Origin: Xanthomonas translucens pv. cerealis
GTDB taxonomy: Bacteria > Pseudomonadota > Gammaproteobacteria > Xanthomonadales > Xanthomonadaceae
Assembly (NCBI RefSeq): GCF_006838285.1
Contig: NZ_CP038228.1
Span: forward strand, 248,001-312,000
DNA: 64,000 nucleotides
Direction: 5' to 3'
Shown here: one piece after another, positions 1-8,919 of the stretch
Numbering within the stretch: the stretch's first letter is position 1
Layout: each line of letters begins with the position of its first letter
Notes under the pieces: model-generated
What the model saw: only the letters and a program-made list of their open reading frames with translations
Database searches by the model: none
What the model was told of the DNA's origin: nothing
Made by a program: the position numbers and the translations under genes

Positions 1-2
1 TC

Positions 3-275
3 TTTTCCATCGGCGGCAAGTTCGACGTGCTCGATGCGCGCGAGAAGCTGGTGTGCACGCTGCGCGGCAAATGGACCAGCTGGGATTTCCGTTTCGTGCA
101 GGGCGAGCGCGAACTGGCGCGGGTGTCCAAGAAGTGGGCCGGGCTGGGCAAGGAGCTGTTCACCTCGGCCGACAATTACATGCTCGCCATCGACAATGCT
201 GTGCCGGCCGAGGACGACGTACGCATCCTGATCATGGCCGCGGTGCTGTGCATCGACATGGTGCTGAAGGAATAA
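3..275 (+). CDS. LURP-one-related/scramblase-like protein, C-terminal part
   Basis: The reading frame is open from the first bases of the window, so the start lies outside and only about 90 C-terminal residues are visible. The segment FSIGGKFDVLDA, followed by WDFRFVQG and RVSKKWAG, resembles the beta-rich repeats of the LURP-one-related/phospholipid scramblase-like family. These are small soluble proteins of unknown role in bacteria. The acidic-hydrophobic end (ILIMAAVLCIDMVL) matches the C-terminal helix of that fold. The next gene is convergent. The family call is from motif resemblance only. Confidence 0.6.
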   Translation, partial: FSIGGKFDVLDAREKLVCTLRGKWTSWDFRFVQGERELARVSKKWAGLGKELFTSADNYMLAIDNAVPAEDDVRILIMAAVLCIDMVLKE

Positions 276-303
276 CCCGTATTGCCGCGCGGCGCCGTCG
301 CAC

Positions 304-1512
304 TCAGGCGTTCGGCGAGGTTGCCAGCGGCAGTGTCACCGAGAACCGGCTGCCCTGGCCCGGGCGGCTGCGCACTTCGACGCTGCAGCCCAGCGTTTCG
401 GCGGTGCGGCGCACGATCCACAGCCCCAGGCCGAGGCCTTCGCTGCGCGGGTCGGCCTGGCGGAAGGCCTGGAACAGGTGGCGCAGGCTGTCGCCGTCCA
501 TGCCGATGCCGCTGTCGATGATCTCCACCACCACCTGGTCGCGGCGGCGCCGGCAGCCGATCAGCACCGAGCCGTGCTCGGTGTACTTGACCGCGTTGCC
601 GAGCAGGTTGCCGATCAGCGTGGCCAGCAGCGCGGCGTGGCTGCGCACGCGCAGCGTGGTTGGCACGTAGCGCAGCCGCAGCCCCTTGGCCGCGGCCTGC
701 GGTTGCCAGGTGTCCAGGATCGGGCCGAGCAGGTCGGCAAGGGCGACGTCGCGCAGCACCGGCAGGCTGTGCTCGCCGCCGGCGACCGCGCTGGCGGCCA
801 GGTCGTCCAGGCCGCTGGCGACTTGGTTCAGCGCCTTGCGCGCGTCGTCCAGCGGCACGCCGCTGACCGCATCGAGCTGGCGCTGGACCTTGGCCAAGGC
901 ATACGCGGCGGTGCGCAGAGGGGCCTTCAGGTCGTGGCCGGCGATGGCCAGCAGGCGGCTGCGGTAGTGGTTGGATTCTTGCGCCAGGGCCAGCGCCTTG
1001 CGCAGTTCCAGTTGCGCCATCGCCTGCCGCGCCAGCGCGCGCAGCGCTTCGATCTGCTCGTAGGTCAGCTGCCGCGCGCGCCGGTCGAGCACGCACACGG
1101 TGCCCAGCGGCAGGCCATCGGAGGTCTTCAACAAGGCACCGGCGTAGAAATGCAGGCGTTCGGCGCCGGTGACCAGCGGGTTGCAGGCGAAGCGCGGATC
1201 CTCGCGCGTATCCGGCACTAGCAGCAGGTCGTCCTCGAGCAGCGCGTGCGCGCACAGCGAGGTCGCCAGTGGGGTTTCCCTGGTGCCCAGGCCGATCTCG
1301 CTCTTGAACCACTGCCGCTCGCTGTCGATCAGGTTGACCACCGCGATCGGGGTCTGGCAGATCATCGCGGCCAGGCGGGTGATGTCGTCGAACGCCGGCT
1401 CGCGCGGCGTGTCCAGGATCGCGTAGCTATGCAGCGCGTCCAGGCGCAGCGTTTCGTTGCCGGGCTTGGCGGCGCAATAGATCGGGCCGGCAGCGGATGC
1501 GACGGAAGACAT
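304..1512 (-). CDS. GAF-domain sensor histidine kinase
   Basis: This 402-residue protein has a GAF domain at roughly residues 25-165, starting DALHSYAILDTPREPAFD, a very common entry to GAF sensor kinases. A HisKA region follows with H-box AGHDLKAPL near residue 195, then a HATPase domain with N-box NLLGNAVKYTEHG, G1 DSGIGM, F-box LFQAF and G2 GLGLGLWI. All residues needed for autophosphorylation and ATP binding are visible. There is no transmembrane segment, so it should be cytoplasmic and sense a soluble or redox signal. No response regulator lies next to it, so it is an orphan kinase. The start is the first ATG of the frame, with the conserved GAF entry following at once. Confidence 0.9.
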   Translation of the reverse strand: MSSVASAAGPIYCAAKPGNETLRLDALHSYAILDTPREPAFDDITRLAAMICQTPIAVVNLIDSERQWFKSEIGLGTRETPLATSLCAHALLEDDLLLVPDTREDPRFACNPLVTGAERLHFYAGALLKTSDGLPLGTVCVLDRRARQLTYEQIEALRALARQAMAQLELRKALALAQESNHYRSRLLAIAGHDLKAPLRTAAYALAKVQRQLDAVSGVPLDDARKALNQVASGLDDLAASAVAGGEHSLPVLRDVALADLLGPILDTWQPQAAAKGLRLRYVPTTLRVRSHAALLATLIGNLLGNAVKYTEHGSVLIGCRRRRDQVVVEIIDSGIGMDGDSLRHLFQAFRQADPRSEGLGLGLWIVRRTAETLGCSVEVRSRPGQGSRFSVTLPLATSPNA

Positions 1513-1812
1513 GCGAAACGGCTCGGCGATGGTGAGTGTCTCAGTTTATGGTAACGATCACACATTTCAATGACACTGCCTTCACGCTGACGCAACGCTT
1601 GCAGGCGGTGCGGCGCCCGCCGCCCTCGCCAGGACATCGGTGTCTGGCAGGCGTTCGCTGTAGTGGCGCCAGGTCGCCGGTGAGCAGGGTGAACTTGAAA
1701 CGTGTGCGCCACGCGTCTTACTGCAGCAGGATGTGTGGCGCGGGCGGCGCCCAGCGCCAGCGGCTCCGGGCGCACGCTTGCGAACGGGTCCAGCTTCTGC
1801 AGTGCGGACAGC
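1513..1812. other. intergenic region between kinase and arsC
   Basis: This 300-base stretch lies upstream of the minus-strand histidine kinase and downstream of the minus-strand arsC. No convincing gene is seen on either strand. It should contain the kinase promoter, but no clear -35/-10 pair could be assigned. Confidence 0.4.
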
Positions 1813-2238
1813 TCAACCGACCCGGCGGCCGTCCGCATCGATCAGGGCTTCGCCGTCTTCCTTGGCGAAGGCGCCGCGCTGCGGCGAGGGCAGGATCTCC
1901 AGCACCGTTTCCGACGGCCGGCACAGGCGCGTGCCCAGCGCGGTGACCACGATCGGCCGGTTGAGCAGGATCGGGTGCTGCAGTATCGCGTCTAGCAGTG
2001 CGTCCTCGCTCAGTGTGGGGTCGCCCAGGCCAAGTTCGGCGTAGGGCGTGCCTTTCTGCCGCAGCGCCTCGCGCAGCGGAATACCCAGTGCCGCGATCAG
2101 CGCCTGCAGGGTGGCGCGGTCCGGCGGGGTCTTCAGGTAGTCGACCACGCTCGGTTCCGCGCCGCTGTTGCGGATCAGTCCTAGGACATTGCGCGAGGTG
2201 CCGCAGGCGGGGTTGTGGTAGATCGTGATGGCGCTCAT
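1813..2238 (-). CDS. arsC: arsenate reductase, glutaredoxin-dependent ArsC family
   Basis: This 141-residue protein starts MSAITIYHNPACGTSRN, which carries the catalytic cysteine of the thioredoxin-fold ArsC family (CGTSRN). PSVVDYLKTPP and the downstream arginine motif NRPIVVTALGTRLCRP, which contains the arsenate-binding arginines, complete the family signature. The length equals that of plasmid R773 ArsC. The product reduces arsenate to arsenite in the cytosol using glutathione and glutaredoxin. The frame is open for 61 codons upstream, but that extension is not family-like, so the ATG before SAITIYHNP was chosen. No arsenite pump or ArsR is adjacent. Some relatives (YfgD/ArsC-like) may have other substrates. 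Confidence 0.88.
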   Translation of the reverse strand: MSAITIYHNPACGTSRNVLGLIRNSGAEPSVVDYLKTPPDRATLQALIAALGIPLREALRQKGTPYAELGLGDPTLSEDALLDAILQHPILLNRPIVVTALGTRLCRPSETVLEILPSPQRGAFAKEDGEALIDADGRRVG

Positions 2239-2456
2239 CGGGGGACTCGGTGCGATTGGGGGGGCTCGGTGCGATAGCGCACGGCAGGCGGCCAGTCGGT
2301 GCGCGTGGGCGAGCGCGCGCACGGCTGCACCGTGTGGTCGGTGTGCATCGTTTCGATACTTCCAGAAATGACGGAATGAGGCCAGCGCGTGGCTCCGCTC
2401 CGCAAACGACGACGGGCGCATCGCTGCGCCCGCCAGGTGGAGCCGTTGCGCGACGC

Positions 2457-3440
2457 TCAGGTCGGCACGTCCTCGATCTGCAGGTACACCATGGTCTGGT
2501 TGAGCAACTGGTAAGCCACTTCGCCGAAGGTCACCGGTCCGATCAGTTCGCCGGTGCGCTTGCCCTCCAGCTCCGAGTACAGGAAGTTGAGGATGCAGTT
2601 ACAACTGAACTCGGGGCTGCTCACGGTCTGCGGCAACTGCCGCGAGAATTCCTCGACATAGTTGGCCACCGGCGCGGCGATGCGGTATTCCACGCCGCGG
2701 AACACCGGCGCGTACAGCGTGACCTTGTGCCCGTCCTGGTCGATCGACTGGATGCTGGCGTTGATCTTCTCACCGTTGTAGTCGGCGACCAGCGGCAGCC
2801 GCACGTCGATCTGGTTGGCGGTGAGGTACTCGGCGAAGTCGCGCAGCTCGCCGTTGACCAGGGCCTGGCCAACGTCGAAGCCGTCCTGCGCGAACGTCAG
2901 CACATCGCCATCCCCCTGCTTGAAGCAGTTGACGATGCCGACCGAGACCATCTTGTCCTTCGGCAAGGTTGCGTGCAGGGCCACGCAGCCTTCGCTGTAG
3001 GACTTGCCGCTGGTGCCGTCGTAGATGCGCGGCGCCACCTTGCCCAGGTCCGCCAGGTCCACGCCGGACACCCAGCCGACGATGTTCTTCATGAACAGCC
3101 CGGGGTAGTCGGGCGAATCCTGCGCATAGCGCACATGCGCCTGGCTGGTCGCCGGCAGGATGATCACGCTGAAGCCGTGATCGGGCGAGTCGCTGGCGAT
3201 GGACGCCAGTTCGTCCACATCGTACCAGCGTACGCTGGAGCCGCTGACGCAATGGTCCTGCTCGCTGACGAAGATCAGTTCGCGGCTGTGGGTGCCGCCT
3301 TGCTTGTCCATGAAATAGGGGATGGTGCCGCCGATCCAGTTGCCCTTGGGCAGGCTGTCGAGCAGCGCCTGGTCGCCTGCCAGATACAAGGTGGCGCCGG
3401 ATTGGATCTTTTGCGCCGCTTGTTCGCGTGTCATCAGCAT
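2457..3440 (-). CDS. conserved hypothetical protein, 327 aa
   Basis: A soluble protein with no signal peptide or membrane segment, starting MLMTREQAAQKIQSGATLYL. It contains LPKGNWIGGTIPYFMDKQGG, SEQDHCVSGSSV and a conserved cysteine segment near the end (SPEFSCNCILNFLYSEL). The repeated beta-strand texture and central LPKDKMVSVGIVNCFKQGDGD look like a real conserved protein of the DUF6976 type, a name recalled from memory. No function is known. The start was chosen where the minus strand gives an ATG 11 bases after the end of the upstream 73-residue gene. The two are evidently an operon. Confidence 0.7.
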   Translation of the reverse strand: MLMTREQAAQKIQSGATLYLAGDQALLDSLPKGNWIGGTIPYFMDKQGGTHSRELIFVSEQDHCVSGSSVRWYDVDELASIASDSPDHGFSVIILPATSQAHVRYAQDSPDYPGLFMKNIVGWVSGVDLADLGKVAPRIYDGTSGKSYSEGCVALHATLPKDKMVSVGIVNCFKQGDGDVLTFAQDGFDVGQALVNGELRDFAEYLTANQIDVRLPLVADYNGEKINASIQSIDQDGHKVTLYAPVFRGVEYRIAAPVANYVEEFSRQLPQTVSSPEFSCNCILNFLYSELEGKRTGELIGPVTFGEVAYQLLNQTMVYLQIEDVPT

Positions 3441-3451
3441 GTCGCTTCTCC

Positions 3452-3673
3452 TCAGAAGTGGGCCTGCAGCTCGGCCTTGTAGAGATTTTCGTATTTGCTG
3501 AAGAACGCATGCGCCTCGTCGATGCAGGCCTGTACGGTCTGCGGCGACGCATCGCTTTTCAACTTGCGCGCGCACTGGCTCAGCATCATGTTCCCGGCGA
3601 ATACCTTGAACTGCAGCTTGGTATCGCCGCGGAGCAGCGGAACCCACTTGGGATGGCTTTTGCTCGGAATCAT
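3452..3673 (-). CDS. small conserved hypothetical protein, 73 aa
   Basis: A short soluble protein starting MIPSKSHPKWVPLLRG. It is largely helical towards the C-terminus (QACIDEAHAFFSKYENLY). A GGAGGG ribosome binding site lies about 7 bases before the ATG, which fixes the start downstream of a longer open frame. It is the first gene of a two-gene operon with the 327-residue unknown. No function is recognised. Confidence 0.7.
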   Translation of the reverse strand: MIPSKSHPKWVPLLRGDTKLQFKVFAGNMMLSQCARKLKSDASPQTVQACIDEAHAFFSKYENLYKAELQAHF

Positions 3674-3989
3674 CTTCGTCCCTCCACGGGTGAAGTCTTG
3701 CGCATGGCCGACGCGTAGGCGTGGCATTGGTCCGGCATCGACGCGGGGCCGGCGTGATTGAGCGCCGGGCCGTTCTGTAAGCGGTTATGGAATGGAACTG
3801 GCTTGGCTGTCGCTGCCGCCCCCAGGTTGGCGCCGCATACGGCAATCCGATGGCCGTGTCGGAGCATGCGCCATGCGGCGTGACGACGCGTTTGCCTGGC
3901 GACCCGCTCCTGCCTCCTGTCTTGCTGCGCATGCGTCAATGTGTCGCAGGGTCTACCCCGATCGCGGCGGCAAGCCCTAGACTGCCGCG
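3674..3989. other. divergent intergenic region
   Basis: This 316-base region separates the minus-strand two-gene operon from the plus-strand metal-uptake operon, so it should hold both promoters. No coding signal is seen. No Fur-box-like AT-rich palindrome could be picked out by eye. Confidence 0.35.
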
Positions 3990-4400
3990 GTGATCCGTCG
4001 CCGCCCGCCATCCATGCTCTGGGCCATGCTCGCCGTTGTGGCAATCGTGCTGATGCTGACTGCGCCTCTGTTGAGCCGTTGGCAGCAGGCGCGCTCCGGC
4101 GACTGGGCCGCAGCCGCGGCGGGCGCGCTGTGCACCAGCGGTGGCGTGCAATCGATCCTTGCATTGCCTGCGGTGTCGTTGCCTGGCCACACCGGCGCCC
4201 ATGACGACGGCCGCATGCTGCACGCGCAGGCGTGCGACTACTGCCTGCTGGCCGCGCGCCTGCTGCCCTTGCTGGCGGTGCTGTTGCTGCTGTTGCCCTG
4301 GTTGCGCCAGCGTCCGCCGCTGGCCTCACCGCGCCCGCCGGTGGTGGACAGGTGCAGTTGGCGCGCTCACGCCGCGCGTGGGCCTCCCTGGTTCTCCTGA
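3990..4400 (+). CDS. DUF2946 family membrane-associated protein
   Basis: A 136-residue protein with an N-terminal hydrophobic segment (MLWAMLAVVAIVLMLTAPLL), the motif QACDYCLLAARLLP and a second leucine-rich membrane segment. The C-x2-C pair followed by a hydrophobic helix is the mark of DUF2946. Members are often found beside TonB-dependent receptors for metals, including copper receptors. The GTG at 3990 opens the frame; an ATG at 4014 is the alternative. Neither has a strong ribosome binding site. It precedes a TonB-dependent receptor and a PepSY protein on the same strand, so a shared role in metal acquisition is likely. Confidence 0.75.
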   Translation: MIRRRPPSMLWAMLAVVAIVLMLTAPLLSRWQQARSGDWAAAAAGALCTSGGVQSILALPAVSLPGHTGAHDDGRMLHAQACDYCLLAARLLPLLAVLLLLLPWLRQRPPLASPRPPVVDRCSWRAHAARGPPWFS

Positions 4401-4468
4401 AACACGAACGCCTCTTCGTGCGTGCCGCGGTGTCGCCGCGGTACGTCTTCGTGCCGATGGAGCCATTG

Positions 4469-6529
4469 ATGATTCGTTTTTTTTCCTTGCCGCGCATGGC
4501 AGCGTGCGGCTGTGTCTGTTTCGCGGCCAGCGTGACTGCGCCGGCCGTTGCTGCCGACAGCGGCGTGCAGCCGCCCGCCGCCGATTCCGCATTGACCCTG
4601 GGCAAGGTCCAGGTCACCGCCAATCCGCTGTCCTTGCCCACCGCGCGCAGCGTGCTGAGTTCGGTGGACATCCTGGGCGGCGACCTGCTGCAGGACCAGC
4701 ACGTGGACTACAGCTGGGAGCTGCTGATGCGCGCACCCGGCATGCAGGTCACCCAGTTCAAGATGGGCACCGATGCCGGCCGCTTCTCGTTCCGCGGTTT
4801 CAACGGCGAAGGCCGGGTCAATGCGGTCAAGCTGCTGATCGACGGCATTCCCAGCAACGACAACGTCGGCAGCATGCCGTACCTGGACGCGGTATTCCCG
4901 CTGGACATCGCCGCGATCGAGATCGTGCGCGGCACCAACGATCCGCGCTACGGCTTGAACGCCATCGCCGGCAGCGTCGATGTGCTGACCCGCAGCGGCG
5001 GCAACGACGGCCGCGCCAGCGTCACCGTCGGCAGCTTCGGCACGCGCGAGGTGCAGGCCAGCCAGGGCATCGAACGCGGCGTCTGGAGCCAGAACTATTT
5101 CGCCGCCTGGCGCGACAGCGACGGCTATCGCGATCATGCCGACGCGCGCAAGCGCGCCTTCGCCGGCAAATGGTTCTACACCGATCCGGATGAGCGCTGG
5201 CATGCCGGGCTCAGCGCGCGCTACTACCGCAACGAAGCACTGGAAGCGGGCTATCTGGATGACGCCAGCGCGCAACGCGCGCCGCGCAGTTCGCCGGACT
5301 ATGCGCGCGACGACCGCAGCGAGCGCCAGACCGGGCAGGTGAGCCTGCATCTGGACGCGCAGTTGGCCGACGCCGTGCAGGGCAGCGCCAAGCTGTACTG
5401 GAATCGCTACCAGAACCAGCGCTGGGTGCGCTTCACCGCCGCCGGCGCGCAGCAGGAACGCGATACCGACGAGACTCAGCGCGGTTTCCTGGCCAAGGCC
5501 AGCTGGCGTCCCGAGGTGGGCTGGGCGGCGTCGTTCGCGCTGGAAGGCGGGGTCGATGCGCAATGGCAGGACAACACCTCGCAACGCTATCGCACCGTGG
5601 CGCGGGTGCGCACCGCGCCGTTGCGCGACTGGGATTTCGATCTGGACACGCACGGCGCCTACGTGCAGGCGGTGATCCGCCCGTTCGAGCGCCTGCAACT
5701 GGTGCCGGGCTACCGTGTGGACTGGGTCGATGGGGATTTTCGCGACCGGCTCGGTGACGCGCGCTATCCGGCTTACGCTTACGGGGCGATCAAGCAACCC
5801 AAGCTCAGCGCGGTGTTGGCGCTGACAGGGCAGACCAGTGCCTATGCCAACCTCGGCCGCACCTTCCAGATCGGCAGCGGCAACGGCGCCTACCGCAGCC
5901 AGCCCGGCAACGTGGGTCCGTCGTACAACGACGGCTGGGAAGCCGGATTGAAGTTCGCCGACGCCAAGCGCCTGGACGCGCGCATCGCCTATTGGGAACA
6001 ACGCGCCTCCGACGAAGTGGCGACCATCTTCGGCGTCGATGGCAGGGTCGGCGTTGGTGAGGTCGGCAATGTCGGCAAGACCTTGCGCCGCGGTTGGGAC
6101 GCGCAGCTGAACCTGCGTCCGGACGAGCGCTGGACGCTGTGGCTGGCGTATTCGCGGCAGCGTGCGCTGATCGTCACGCCCGATCCGAGCGCGCCGGCCA
6201 CGCGCGGCAAGGAGATCGAGAGCGTGCCGCATTACCTTGCCAATGCCGGTATCGACTGGCAGGCGACGCCGCGGCTGAAGCTGTCGGCCTGGGGCAATGC
6301 GCAGGGCGACTACTACGTGGAGCGCACCAATACGCTGGGCCGCTACGGTGGTTACGCGCTGGCCAACGTCGGCGCGACCTGGGCGTGGCGCGCGCAGCGC
6401 GAGCTGTCGCTGCAGCTGAAGAACCTGACCGATCGCCACTATGTCTACGCGTGGTACGACAGCGGTTCCTCCGGCGACTCGCCGGGCGACGGGCGCGCGC
6501 TGTACGCCAGCCTCAGCTGGGGCTGGTGA
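4469..6529 (+). CDS. TonB-dependent outer membrane receptor
   Basis: A 686-residue receptor. It has a signal peptide of about 28 residues ending AVAA, a plug domain (VQVTANPLSLPTARS, then LLIDGIPSNDNVGSMPYLD and IEIVRGTNDPRYGLNAIAGS), and a 22-strand barrel ending in the aromatic YASLSWGW. The plug motif RFSFRGFNGEGRVNAVKL is typical of siderophore or metal receptors. It imports a chelate across the outer membrane using TonB energy. The ATG at 4469 is preferred because GGAG lies 6-7 bases upstream; 4457 is possible. The stop overlaps the start of the PepSY gene, so the two are coupled. The ligand may be a ferric siderophore or copper. Confidence 0.92.
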   Translation: MIRFFSLPRMAACGCVCFAASVTAPAVAADSGVQPPAADSALTLGKVQVTANPLSLPTARSVLSSVDILGGDLLQDQHVDYSWELLMRAPGMQVTQFKMGTDAGRFSFRGFNGEGRVNAVKLLIDGIPSNDNVGSMPYLDAVFPLDIAAIEIVRGTNDPRYGLNAIAGSVDVLTRSGGNDGRASVTVGSFGTREVQASQGIERGVWSQNYFAAWRDSDGYRDHADARKRAFAGKWFYTDPDERWHAGLSARYYRNEALEAGYLDDASAQRAPRSSPDYARDDRSERQTGQVSLHLDAQLADAVQGSAKLYWNRYQNQRWVRFTAAGAQQERDTDETQRGFLAKASWRPEVGWAASFALEGGVDAQWQDNTSQRYRTVARVRTAPLRDWDFDLDTHGAYVQAVIRPFERLQLVPGYRVDWVDGDFRDRLGDARYPAYAYGAIKQPKLSAVLALTGQTSAYANLGRTFQIGSGNGAYRSQPGNVGPSYNDGWEAGLKFADAKRLDARIAYWEQRASDEVATIFGVDGRVGVGEVGNVGKTLRRGWDAQLNLRPDERWTLWLAYSRQRALIVTPDPSAPATRGKEIESVPHYLANAGIDWQATPRLKLSAWGNAQGDYYVERTNTLGRYGGYALANVGATWAWRAQRELSLQLKNLTDRHYVYAWYDSGSSGDSPGDGRALYASLSWGW

Positions 6530-8004
6530 TGGTCATGCCGAACCCGCCGGCGGCGCCGCCGGCGCGTTTCTACCGTGCCGTCTGGCGCTGGCATTTCTAC
6601 GCCGGCCTGCTGGTGCTGCCGTTGCTGGCCTGGCTGGCGCTGACCGGCGCCGCCTTCGTCTATCAACAACCGATCGACGGCTACTTCCATCGCGCGCTGA
6701 AGACGGTCGCGGTGCCAGCGCAGGCGCAGGCCGCCGCGCCGCAGCGCTTGCTCGACGCGGCGCTGGCGGCGCAACCGGGACAGGCGTTGCGCTACACCAC
6801 GCCGCCGCGGCGCGATGCGTCGGCTGAAGTGACCGTGGGTAGCGGCGATGGCCGCCGCGTGGTGGTGTACCTGGATCCGTACCGGGCACGCGTGCTGGGC
6901 CGCTTGCCCGAGCATGGCACCGTGGCGTGGACGATCCGGCGTCTGCACAGCCTGGCCCTGGTCGGGCCGTGGGCCAACGCGCTGATCGAAGTGGCCGCCG
7001 GCTGGGCGATCCTGCTGGTGCTCACCGGCGCCTACCTGTGGTGGCCGCGTGGCCGCCGCGGCGGCGTCACCCATGTGCGCGGGCGGCCGCCACAGCGCGT
7101 GTTCTGGCGCGATACGCATGCGCTGACCGGCAGCGTGGTCGGCGCGATGCTGCTGTTCCTGGCGCTGACCGGGATGCCGTGGTCGTGGTTCTGGGGCGCG
7201 CAGGTGAACCGCCTGGCCAACGGCCATCACTACGGCTATCCGGCCGGACTGCGCGTGGACGTGCCGATGTCCACGCAGCGCCTGAGCGACGAAGAGGTGC
7301 CGGCCTGGTCGCTGCGCCAGGCGCGCCTGCCGCAGTCGCAGCTGCCGCAGGCTGCGTCGATGCCTATGCCTATGCCTATGCCGGCGACGGCGACGGATGC
7401 GTCTTCCGCGGCAGCTGGGGCGGACAATGGCGATGACGTGCATGCCGCACATGGCGGCATGGCGCTGGAGGCGATGCCTTCGCCGCCCTCGTCACCTGGC
7501 GCGATCGGCCTGGATGCGGCGGTGGCGCGGTTCCAGGCGCGCGGCATCGCCGCCGGCTACAGCGTGGCACTGCCGCGCGGCGCGCGCGGTGTGTACACCG
7601 CATCGGTGTATCCGCCGGACCTGGCGCAGCAGCGGGTGATCCATCTCGACCAATACAGCGGCAAGGTGCTGCTGGACATGCGCTATGCCGATTACGGGCC
7701 CATGGCGAAGGCGCTGGAATGGGGCATCAACGTGCACCTGGGGCAGCAATACGGCACGGTCAACCAGGTGCTGCTGATCGTCTCGTGCCTGGGCATCGTA
7801 CTGTTGTGCGTCAGCGCCGCGCTGATGTGGTGGAAGCGCCGTCCTGCCAGTGGATGGGGCGTGCCGCCGCTGCCAGCGGACCGGCGCAGCTTGCGCGGCG
7901 TGCTCGCGTTGCTGGCGATCGGCGGCGTGCTGTTCCCGCTGGTCGGGGTGTCGTTGTTGCTGATGTTGGCCCTGGATTGGTGGTGGGTGCTGCGGCGCGA
8001 ATGA
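6529..8004 (+). CDS. PepSY-associated TM helix protein, siderophore reductase-like
   Basis: This 491-residue inner membrane protein opens with WRWHFYAGLLVLPLLAWLAL, the first transmembrane helix of the PepSY_TM (PiuB/FoxB-like) family. Further membrane segments lie around residues 150-170 (IEVAAGWAILLVLTGAYLWW), 205-225 and at the C-terminus. Relatives reduce ferric siderophores after uptake. Its ATG overlaps the TGA of the receptor gene, so translation is coupled. A loop at about residues 278-320 carries an MP repeat and Met/His-rich sequence (VHAAHGGMALEAM), unusual for an iron reductase and suggestive of soft-metal binding. Confidence 0.88.
   Translation: MVMPNPPAAPPARFYRAVWRWHFYAGLLVLPLLAWLALTGAAFVYQQPIDGYFHRALKTVAVPAQAQAAAPQRLLDAALAAQPGQALRYTTPPRRDASAEVTVGSGDGRRVVVYLDPYRARVLGRLPEHGTVAWTIRRLHSLALVGPWANALIEVAAGWAILLVLTGAYLWWPRGRRGGVTHVRGRPPQRVFWRDTHALTGSVVGAMLLFLALTGMPWSWFWGAQVNRLANGHHYGYPAGLRVDVPMSTQRLSDEEVPAWSLRQARLPQSQLPQAASMPMPMPMPATATDASSAAAGADNGDDVHAAHGGMALEAMPSPPSSPGAIGLDAAVARFQARGIAAGYSVALPRGARGVYTASVYPPDLAQQRVIHLDQYSGKVLLDMRYADYGPMAKALEWGINVHLGQQYGTVNQVLLIVSCLGIVLLCVSAALMWWKRRPASGWGVPPLPADRRSLRGVLALLAIGGVLFPLVGVSLLLMLALDWWWVLRRE
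7360..7383 (+). repeat. hexanucleotide tandem repeat inside PepSY gene
   Basis: Three copies of ATGCCT plus a fourth ATGCCG encode an in-frame Met-Pro repeat in a periplasmic or cytoplasmic loop of the PepSY protein. Slippage here would change the number of MP units without breaking the frame. Confidence 0.8.
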
Positions 8005-8148
8005 GGCTCTGCTGTATGGGCACGAGGGGCTCGTGGCCAACGCACTGGATGGAGCTATGTGATGACTTTGATCCCGATGGCATCGCAATCCAGAACTTTT
8101 CTCGTTCCGTTCGTCGCGACTGACGTCGCTCCCACAAAGGCTTGCTAG

Positions 8149-8174
8149 GGCTTGCCGAGTGCCCGCGGCAAGCC
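8149..8174 (-). terminator. probable terminator of the cysJIH operon
   Basis: A 9-base perfect inverted repeat (GGCTTGCCG / CGGCAAGCC) with an 8-base loop lies five bases beyond the cysH stop on the minus strand. There is no strong T-run, so termination is inferred from position and stem. Confidence 0.55.
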
Positions 8175-8178
8175 AGCC

Positions 8179-8919
8179 TCAGATGTCCTCATGAATGCCG
8201 CATTCGCGCTTGAGGCCGAAGAAGCGGGTGTCTTCCTCGCGCATGCCCGGTTCCCAGCGGCGGGTGGTGTGGAAGTCGCCGATCGACACGTAGCCTTCTT
8301 CCCACAGCGGGTGGTAGGGCAGGCCATGTTGTTGCATGTACTGCCACAGGTCGCGGTCGCTCCAGTCGGCGATCGGGTTGATCTTGTAGCGCTCGCCGCG
8401 CTTCTGCACGAACGGGGTCTGCGCGCGGCTGTCGGACTGGCTGCGGCGCAGGCCGGTGAACCAGGTGCCGACCTTCAGTTCGTCCAGCGCGCGGCGCATC
8501 GGCTCGACCTTGCGCAGGTTGTTGTACTGCTCGATGCCGACCATCCCTTGTTCCCACAGGCGGCCATGGCGCGCTTCCATCCACGCGCGGCTGACCAGCG
8601 GCCGGTACACCTTGAGGTTGAGCTTGAGCTTGTCGCTGAGCGCGTCTGCGAAGCGGTAGGTCTCGGCGAACAGGTAGCCGGTGTCGATCAGGATCACCGG
8701 GATGTCCGGCAACTGCTGGGTGAGCAGGTGCAGCGTCGCCGCCGATTGCGCGCCGAAGCTCGACGACAGCGCGGCCTCGGCCGGGCCGTGTTCGAGCGCC
8801 CAAGCCACGCGCTGCACTGCGCTCATCGGCGCCAGCAACGCGTTGGTCGCGTCCAGGTCCAAGGCCGCGATCGGCGTGTTGGCGGAGTCGTGGTGGGCGG
8901 AGGCGGGTAGGGCGCTCAT
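8179..8919 (-). CDS. cysH: phosphoadenylyl-sulfate reductase
   Basis: This 246-residue protein reduces PAPS to sulfite and PAP, using thioredoxin. Visible family motifs are [15 protein letters not shown] (PP-loop-like), [29 protein letters not shown], and the C-terminal KRECGIH with the single catalytic cysteine. It lacks the extra cysteine pairs of 4Fe-4S APS reductases. That fits use of PAPS and the presence of an APS kinase domain in the neighbouring CysNC. The ATG overlaps the cysI stop by four bases (ATGA), showing translational coupling. It is the last gene of cysJ-cysI-cysH. Confidence 0.95.
   Translation of the reverse strand: MSALPASAHHDSANTPIAALDLDATNALLAPMSAVQRVAWALEHGPAEAALSSSFGAQSAATLHLLTQQLPDIPVILIDTGYLFAETYRFADALSDKLKLNLKVYRPLVSRAWMEARHGRLWEQGMVGIEQYNNLRKVEPMRRALDELKVGTWFTGLRRSQSDSRAQTPFVQKRGERYKINPIADWSDRDLWQYMQQHGLPYHPLWEEGYVSIGDFHTTRRWEPGMREEDTRFFGLKRECGIHEDI

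Noticed and set aside
4367..6439. A 690-codon minus-strand frame opposite the receptor
   Set aside because: Antisense shadow of the TonB-dependent receptor, without motifs or ribosome binding site.
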